A stretch of DNA of 64,000 bases from Mesorhizobium sp. J428 (GTDB lineage Bacteria > Pseudomonadota > Alphaproteobacteria > Rhizobiales > Rhizobiaceae): assembly GCF_024699925.1 (NCBI RefSeq), contig NZ_JAJOMX010000001.1, forward strand, positions 3,944,001-4,008,000. Direction: 5' to 3'. Shown here one piece after another: positions 58,889-64,000 of the stretch. Below the pieces are notes generated by a model. The model was given only the letters and a program-made list of their open reading frames with translations, made no database searches and was not told the DNA's origin. Within the stretch, counting starts at the first letter, position 1, and each line of letters opens with the position of its first letter. The translations under genes and the position numbers were made by a program.

Positions 58889-58913
58889 GGTCGGGCCCAC
58901 GCCCGGCCTTTTT
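58889..58913 (+). terminator. terminator of the cold-shock gene
   Basis: Stem GGTCGGGC (58889-58896) / GCCCGGCC (58901-58908, one mismatch position) with loop CCAC, followed by TTTTT. Confidence 0.8.
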
Positions 58914-58943
58914 GCTTTTCGGGGACAGGAAAGGAACGACGCC

Positions 58944-59156
58944 ATGAGCGATGTCACCCAACAGAACCTGTTCCGGCCGGCCCGTTCAAAGGCCGAGTCG
59001 AAGGCAGACACGACCAACAACGCAGCCCGCGCGATCCTCGACGACGAGGCCGCCCGGCGCGAAGCCAAGACGGCGAAGCTGAGGCAGGCGCGCCTGGAGA
59101 GCGAGGCGCGGTCCGCGGCCGCCGCACCGACGCCGAAGGCAAGGAAGAAGAAGTAG
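58944..59156 (+). CDS. 70-residue lysine/arginine-rich protein
   Basis: ATG 58944 has GGAAAGGAA 9 bases upstream. The protein is hydrophilic and helical, rich in Lys, Arg and Ala (SDVTQQNLFRP, AILDDEAARREAKTAKLRQA), ending PTPKARKKK. It resembles the small basic proteins often found near cold-shock genes in rhizobia; nucleic-acid contact is inferred only from charge. It lies 30 bases after the csp terminator, so any shared transcript would need read-through. Confidence 0.75.
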   Translation: MSDVTQQNLFRPARSKAESKADTTNNAARAILDDEAARREAKTAKLRQARLESEARSAAAAPTPKARKKK

Positions 59157-59238
59157 CGATGAACGCTCGGTCGTGCCGCTCACGCCCGCGTATCGGGATC
59201 TCCCCCGACGCCGCCGGAGCGGCTCGCGCCGTTCCGGC

Positions 59239-62200
59239 CTAGCCCTGTCCCGATTTCGGCGCGGGACCCTTTCCCGTCATGGCGCTGAGGATCGCCGCTT
59301 CGAGGTCGGCCTGCCAGAAAGGCTTCGCCAGGCGCGGCAGCTCGTCGGACATGCCGGGCGTCCGCTCGGCATAGCCGGTCGCGAGGATGATCGGAACCTC
59401 CGGCCGAATCGCCCTCAGTTCCCGCGCAAGTTCGGTCCCCGTCATCTTCGGCATGGCGTGGTCGGTCATGACGAGATCGAACTGCCCCTCCCTGAACAGG
59501 TCCAGCGCCTCGGCGGCGGAACTCGCCTCCACGACCTGGTGGCCAAGATCCTCGAGCATGGCAACGGAATTCATCAGGACGAGAACGTCGTCGTCGACGC
59601 ACAGGACGCGCAGGGCCTTATGCTGCCGGCCGGTTTCGACCGGCGCCGGAACAACATTCTCCTCTGCCGCAAGCGGGGCGGCGCCGCCCGCGGGCAGCCA
59701 GATCTCGGCGGTCGTTCCGACCCCCGGACGGCTGGCAAGCCTGAGTGTTCCGCCGGACTGTTCCGCCAACCCCTTGACCATGGACAGGCCGAGCCCCGTG
59801 CCCTTGCCGACACCCTTGGTCGTGAAGAACGGTTCGGCAGCCTTCTTGAGCGTTTCTTCGTCCATGCCTTCGCCCGTATCCGTGATCGAGATGCAGACAT
59901 AGCGGCCGGGCTTGAGGTCGCCGGTCGGTTGCGAAAGCACCTCTTCACGACCCCCGATCATGATCGATCCCGATCCCGGCATCGCATCGCGTGCATTGAC
60001 GGCAAGATTGAGCAGCGCGGATTCGAGCTGATACGGGTCGGTAACGACGGCCGGGAGGCTCGGCGGGAAGCTCGTCTCGATGCTGAACATCGGACCGAGC
60101 GACCGCTGCAGCAGCTCGGTCATGCCGGCCACCAGCCTTTCCGCGTCGACGTCCTGGATGTTGAGGTCCTGGCGGCGGGCAAAGGCGAGCATGCGCTGGG
60201 TGAGCGCGCTGCCGCGCTGTGCGCCCTGGACGGCATTGTCCACCAGCCTGAGCAGCGCCGGGTCGTCGGGCAGGCGTCGACGCAACAGTTCGAGGCTGCC
60301 GAGAACCGCCATGAGCAGGTTGTTGAAGTCGTGCGCGATACCGCCCGTGAGGTTGCCGATCGCCTCCATCTTTTGCGCCTGGCGAAGCTGTTCCTCGGCC
60401 AGGGTTCTCTCGGCCACCGCGGCGCGGACCCTTTCCTCCAGCGTCGAATTCAGCGACTGCAGCGCCTGCTCGGCGCGTCGCCTCTCCTGAAGCTCTCGTT
60501 CGACAGATTCAAGAAGCCTTGCGTTGTCCAGGGCGCTCGCCGCGTGGCCTGCGATGCCGAGGATGGCCTGTTCGTGGACCTCCGTGAAACGGCGGGGCTC
60601 GGCATGGCCGAAGAACAGGCCTCCCAGCACTTCGCCCGTGCGCGACACCACCGGAACCGCCAGGTAGGAACGGACGGGAAGATGGCCCTCGGGCATTCCC
60701 TTGTTCGGCGCGTTTCGGCCATAGCGGGGATCGAGAAGAATATCGTCCGAGCGGACGACGCCTTCGCCCTCGAATGTCGGCCTGAACACGTGCGTGGCGC
60801 GCGGCATCGGATAGCCCGCGAAGGCGTCGCGCGATGCGCCGGACAGGGCATAAAGCATGTAGCTGTCGCCTGCCTCGTCGACGACGTTGTAGAAGAAGGC
60901 GCCGAACTGTGCACCGGTGAGTTCGACACCCGCATCCGTGACCGTCTGCACGATGCTGGCAAGATCTCGGTCCGCGGCCACAGCCGCGCCGGTGTCGTTG
61001 AGGAGTTGCAGGCGCATCTCGGCACCCTTGCGCGCCGTGATGTCGTGCACCGCGCCGACGAAACGGACGGCCTTGCCATTGTGGAACTCGGCGCTGCCGG
61101 TCGCCGCGATCCAGCGCAGCACGCCGTCCTCAATGCCGACGGTGCGGTACTCGATGTCGAACGGGTGAGGGTCGCTCGCGGAGAGTGCAATCCGCACCGC
61201 TTGGTCGGCCCGCTGTCGGTCGTCGGGGTGGAGACCTGCAAGGAAGCTGCCTTCGTAGGTGACATGCGCGTCGGGCGGCAGGCCGAACAATTGTTTGCAG
61301 CGCTCGTCCCATCGCAGCGCGCCCGTTTGCGGGTCAAAGTCCCAGGTTCCGATCGAGGCCGCGGCGGTGGCAAGCCGCAGCCGCTCCGCCGCATCCCGGG
61401 ACGCCTGGTCGGAACGGACCCGCTCGACATGAGCCCAGGAACGTTCGGTGACTTCGCGCAACAGCGAAAGCTCCCCGTTGCTCCAGTGATGAGGACCCTT
61501 GTGGTGGATCGCCATGAGGGCGGTGAGACGGCCTTCTTTCACCAGCGGCATGCAGATGGTCGAGCCGATGCCGATGGCCTGGAAGGTCGCGGCTTCTTCG
61601 GGGGCAAGCTCCTTCAGGTTGTCGTTGACGATCAACGGAAGACCTCGGCCCAGGACATCGACGGCCTTGCGGCCGAAATCGGCGAGGCTGTAGTAGCCGA
61701 CGATGCTGGGCGAGCCGGGCGCGCTCCAGTCCCCGCGGATGGTGAAGTGATCCTGATCCGCCTCCATGTCGGCATAGGCGCAGATCGCGACGCCGAGATG
61801 CTGCCCAAGCATGCGTGTGGTCGTCGCAAGGATGGCGTCGGCATCGAGGCTCGCCGAGGTCTCGAGCGCAAGCTCGTCCAGAAACCGCAGCCGGGTCTCG
61901 CTTTCCCGCAGCGCGTCCTCCGCGGCGCGTTGCTCTGTGACGTCGTTGCAGCAGCCGACGAAATTGATGAACGTGCCGTCTGCCGCGATCTGGGGCACCC
62001 CCGTTTCCTCGAACGTGCGCCACTCGCCGTCGCGACGCCTGATCCGGTAGGTCAGGCGGAAGGGCTCGCATGCGGCGAAGCTACGGTCGTAGGCCGCAAG
62101 AACCTCCTCCCGGTCGTCGGGATGAACATTATCAAGCCAGCCCTCGCCGAGTTCGGCCGAGAGCGGGCGGCCGGTGAAATCGAGCCACGGCTGGTTGAAC

Positions 62201-62787
62201 CACGTGCAGCCATAGGAGGAATCGGAAATCCACATATAGGTGGGTGCCGCGTCGGCGATGTTGCGGAAGCGATCCTCGCTTTCCCTGAGCTTGCGATCGG
62301 CCGCAACGCGCTCGGTGGTCTCGACCACGATGGCCATGACCCCGATCGGCTCCCCGAGTTCCCCCAGAACGGGGGAATAGTCGAGATCCATAAAAACCTG
62401 CTCGGGGGCACCGTCGCGCCGGTAGAGCGTCAGTTCCTGGTCGCGATAGGACAGGACATCGCCCCGACCCAGAACCACCTTCATCACATTGTCGTTGAAG
62501 TCGGCGACCTCGGGCCATCCCTCCCGCACGGCGGAGCCGAGCAGCGACGGGTGCCGTTCGCCTGCGAAGCGCGAATAGGGGTCGTTATAGATCATCGTTC
62601 CCCGCTCGCCCCAAAGAGTGACGATCGGAACCGGCGAACGCAGTATCGCTCCAACGATGGTCTTCAGAGGAGACGGCCAGATGTCGATCGGCCCGAGCGG
62701 TGTGGCGGTCCAGTCATAATCGCGGATCAGCGCCGCCATGAGGCCGCCCCCCGCCAGGAACCCGTATCCTGAAGTCGCGATGTTCAC
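59239..62787 (-). CDS. hybrid sensor histidine kinase with PAS, GAF and receiver domains
   Basis: A 1182-residue cytoplasmic kinase. The order is: N-terminal FLAGGG...DYDWTATPLGP block and first PAS (to about 170), PAS 2 (WFNQPWLDFTGRPL, about 180-295), GAF 1 (about 310-460), PAS 3 (LRWDERCKQLFGLP), GAF 2 (about 605-770), coiled coil, HisKA (GGIAHDFNNLLMAVLGSLELL, phospho-His), ATPase (NLAVNARDAMPGSG, GTGLGLSMVKGL), and a receiver with phospho-Asp in DLVMTDHAMPKMTG. No membrane segment. GTG 62787 is used because FLAGGG is conserved; ATG 62739 is the alternative. No partner regulator is adjacent. Confidence 0.9.
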   Translation of the reverse strand: MNIATSGYGFLAGGGLMAALIRDYDWTATPLGPIDIWPSPLKTIVGAILRSPVPIVTLWGERGTMIYNDPYSRFAGERHPSLLGSAVREGWPEVADFNDNVMKVVLGRGDVLSYRDQELTLYRRDGAPEQVFMDLDYSPVLGELGEPIGVMAIVVETTERVAADRKLRESEDRFRNIADAAPTYMWISDSSYGCTWFNQPWLDFTGRPLSAELGEGWLDNVHPDDREEVLAAYDRSFAACEPFRLTYRIRRRDGEWRTFEETGVPQIAADGTFINFVGCCNDVTEQRAAEDALRESETRLRFLDELALETSASLDADAILATTTRMLGQHLGVAICAYADMEADQDHFTIRGDWSAPGSPSIVGYYSLADFGRKAVDVLGRGLPLIVNDNLKELAPEEAATFQAIGIGSTICMPLVKEGRLTALMAIHHKGPHHWSNGELSLLREVTERSWAHVERVRSDQASRDAAERLRLATAAASIGTWDFDPQTGALRWDERCKQLFGLPPDAHVTYEGSFLAGLHPDDRQRADQAVRIALSASDPHPFDIEYRTVGIEDGVLRWIAATGSAEFHNGKAVRFVGAVHDITARKGAEMRLQLLNDTGAAVAADRDLASIVQTVTDAGVELTGAQFGAFFYNVVDEAGDSYMLYALSGASRDAFAGYPMPRATHVFRPTFEGEGVVRSDDILLDPRYGRNAPNKGMPEGHLPVRSYLAVPVVSRTGEVLGGLFFGHAEPRRFTEVHEQAILGIAGHAASALDNARLLESVERELQERRRAEQALQSLNSTLEERVRAAVAERTLAEEQLRQAQKMEAIGNLTGGIAHDFNNLLMAVLGSLELLRRRLPDDPALLRLVDNAVQGAQRGSALTQRMLAFARRQDLNIQDVDAERLVAGMTELLQRSLGPMFSIETSFPPSLPAVVTDPYQLESALLNLAVNARDAMPGSGSIMIGGREEVLSQPTGDLKPGRYVCISITDTGEGMDEETLKKAAEPFFTTKGVGKGTGLGLSMVKGLAEQSGGTLRLASRPGVGTTAEIWLPAGGAAPLAAEENVVPAPVETGRQHKALRVLCVDDDVLVLMNSVAMLEDLGHQVVEASSAAEALDLFREGQFDLVMTDHAMPKMTGTELARELRAIRPEVPIILATGYAERTPGMSDELPRLAKPFWQADLEAAILSAMTGKGPAPKSGQG

Positions 62788-63157
62788 ATTCCACCCCAAG
62801 ACGAACGCACGGCGAAGGAAGAATGTGGGGAGAAACAAATGGTTGCGGCGGGGTGCCGGATTTATTGCCGGTCAAGTGCCAAGGTAGCGGCTAGTGGGCA
62901 AGATGGACTTCGTCGCAATGCTGGTAGATGCCGACCGTGTCTCGCTTCAAAGCGTTCGATCGGATTGCAATGAACGGCGACAGCGCTTTCGCGGCAGGTA
63001 TCGTCCGTGGCATATTCCTCACCGTGCGGGCTTCGTACAAAATGATAGGAAAATATCCCTTGACGCCGTAACGGTGGTCTGGTAGGGTTTCGTCATCGTC
63101 GGAAGTGTGCCTCTCAAGCTCCTTTTCGGAGTGGGGTGCCCCAGCGGTTTTCATTTC
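62788..63157. other. intergenic region without recognised features
   Basis: 370 bases between two divergent genes. Apart from short open frames with poor codon usage on both strands, nothing is visible. The AT-richer stretch around 63030-63060 (AAAATGATAGGAAAATATCC) may hold promoter elements. Confidence 0.5.
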
Positions 63158-64000
63158 ATGACATCGTCGGAGCATTGGATGGGCCGCGGGATCAGCGAGG
63201 CGCAGTGGCTTGCCGCGCGCGAGCTCTCGGAAGGCCAGCCCCCGACCAGGGTGCGGGTGGCGGCCGTGCTGGGCGTCGACAATTCCCACGTCTATTCCCG
63301 TTCTTCCGCCGAGGGCTGGAAGACGATCGACCATCGCAACCAGGAGATCCGCGGCCTTTATCGCGAGGTCCAGACGATCGCCGCTGCCCTGTCGGGGCGC
63401 GAGCCGCCGGAGGAGGAGGTCGCGAACATGCCGCCTCCAGACGCCAAGGGGAAGGAGGCGGTGCGACCGGGCGGACCGCCGCCTCCCACCGGCGCGCCGG
63501 CGGACCCGGCCGCGATGCGGGCGAACGTGCCGGAACCGGCGATGGGCTCGGACGCCGGGGAACGTGCCGCGCGCGACCCTGCAGCAGGACCCGCTCCGGC
63601 GGTTGCCGTGCCCGATTGGGACAGGATGGACCCGGTCGAGCTGCTCGCCAATGCCAGCGGCTTCGTCGCGCGGCAGGTCGGCCGGCTGATCGAGAATGCC
63701 GACCGACGCGGCGGGCGGCTGGACAAGGCGCAGGTCGAAGGGCTCGCGGCGCTCGGCAAGATGATGGACCGCTGGGAGGCTCTGGCGGCCGAACGGACGA
63801 AGGACAACAAGAAGAAGAGCGATGAGAAACTCGCCGACGTATTCAAGAGAATTGACCGCCGCATTGTCGAACTCGCTGTCGAAGGCGCCGAGTTCCTCGA
63901 CCAGCGGCGCCGGCGAGGACGAGGCGCGACGCGTCGACGCGGAGTGGCTGATGCGGGGTCGCCCGGCGCAGATACCGATCTGGCGCAGCCTGCTTCCTGA
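63158..64000 (+). CDS. hypothetical protein with N-terminal helix-turn-helix-like region (3' end uncertain)
   Basis: As written, it is 280 residues ending at the TGA that closes the window. The N-terminal part (ISEAQWLAARELSEGQ, RVRVAAVLGVDNSHVYSRSSAEGW) looks like a DNA-binding helix-turn-helix of the terminase-small-subunit style. A Pro/Gly/Ala linker (residues about 90-150) follows, then a helical part (DPVELLANASGFVARQVGRLIENA, EGLAALGKMMDRWEALAAERTKD). From about 63905 this frame loses GC-rich third positions, while the next frame keeps them and reads EDEARRVDAEWLMRGRPAQI. The true C terminus is therefore probably in that other frame. Function unknown; a link to DNA packaging is a guess. 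Confidence 0.6.
   Translation: MTSSEHWMGRGISEAQWLAARELSEGQPPTRVRVAAVLGVDNSHVYSRSSAEGWKTIDHRNQEIRGLYREVQTIAAALSGREPPEEEVANMPPPDAKGKEAVRPGGPPPPTGAPADPAAMRANVPEPAMGSDAGERAARDPAAGPAPAVAVPDWDRMDPVELLANASGFVARQVGRLIENADRRGGRLDKAQVEGLAALGKMMDRWEALAAERTKDNKKKSDEKLADVFKRIDRRIVELAVEGAEFLDQRRRRGRGATRRRGVADAGSPGADTDLAQPAS

Noticed and set aside
59173..62772. An open frame of 1199 codons on the + strand opposite the hybrid kinase
   Set aside because: Its sequence is Arg/His/Gly/Ala-biased without any domain, while the opposite strand encodes a complete kinase. It is a shadow of GC-rich codons.
62894..63085. Short open frame of 63 codons on the + strand
   Set aside because: Poor third-position bias, no ribosome site and no similarity to anything recognised.

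Overview
The window is a high-GC, tightly packed chromosomal segment of an alphaproteobacterium, most likely a rhizobial Hyphomicrobiales member of the Mesorhizobium/Phyllobacteriaceae type. The indicators are a MucR regulator, a minCDE operon preceded by a CtrA box, a stand-alone DnaA-type DNA-binding protein next to a DUF6456 protein, DUF2336/DUF1491/DUF5330/DUF1254/DUF1214 proteins, an R. etli-type asparaginase, a TIGR03808-like Tat protein, and palindromic intergenic repeats of the rhizobial kind. No tRNA, rRNA, insertion sequence, CRISPR array or intact prophage was seen.

Layout. 1-9.3 kb: end of an SDR gene, two small exported paralogues (one frameshifted), DUF3750, asparaginase, a Tat-exported beta-helix protein, a GreA/GreB factor, an RsmB-type rRNA methylase and a YgiQ radical SAM protein. 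9.3-10 kb: an AbrB-type antitoxin with a Doc toxin and a repeat-rich operator. 10-15.4 kb: both methylmalonyl-CoA mutase subunits and a HerA/DUF853 ATPase. 15.4-22.6 kb: accessory block with LysR/NTF2/SDR, an ECF sigma factor with DGPF and MAPEG proteins, and AraC/hydrolase/2TM. Two degenerate copies of the ATPase gene's 3' end lie between these modules. 22.8-32.6 kb: L,D-transpeptidase, haloacid dehalogenase, aminotransferase, Fe-type SOD, tandem cytochrome c' genes with a diheme cytochrome, TetR/MFS exporter, HxlR and acyl-CoA dehydrogenase.

32.7-36.7 kb holds the most unusual locus: a Tat-exported acetamidase/formamidase divergent from a 772-residue protein that joins an AraC regulator to a complete second acetamidase/formamidase domain. 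36.7-49.7 kb is core and cell-cycle related: minCDE, oligopeptidase B, MucR, the DnaA-domain-IV protein with DUF6456, SufE, a DivJ/PleC-like membrane histidine kinase with an upstream CtrA box, a peptidoglycan-binding protein, DUF1491 and DUF2336. 49.8-57.2 kb: DUF1214/DUF1254, a class A penicillin-binding protein, then a four-gene accessory block led by a hydrolase/degenerate-cyclase/LuxR fusion; a fragment of the penicillin-binding-protein gene lies beyond it. 57.2-64 kb: a beta-helix protein, a cold-shock gene, a large hybrid histidine kinase and an unidentified gene at the edge.

Six genes carry an apparent one-base insertion in a G or C run (about 1530, 16031, 27198, 30347, 31458 and 43739). 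The shared direction and context suggest sequence error at least as much as gene decay, so these genes should be read as possibly intact.
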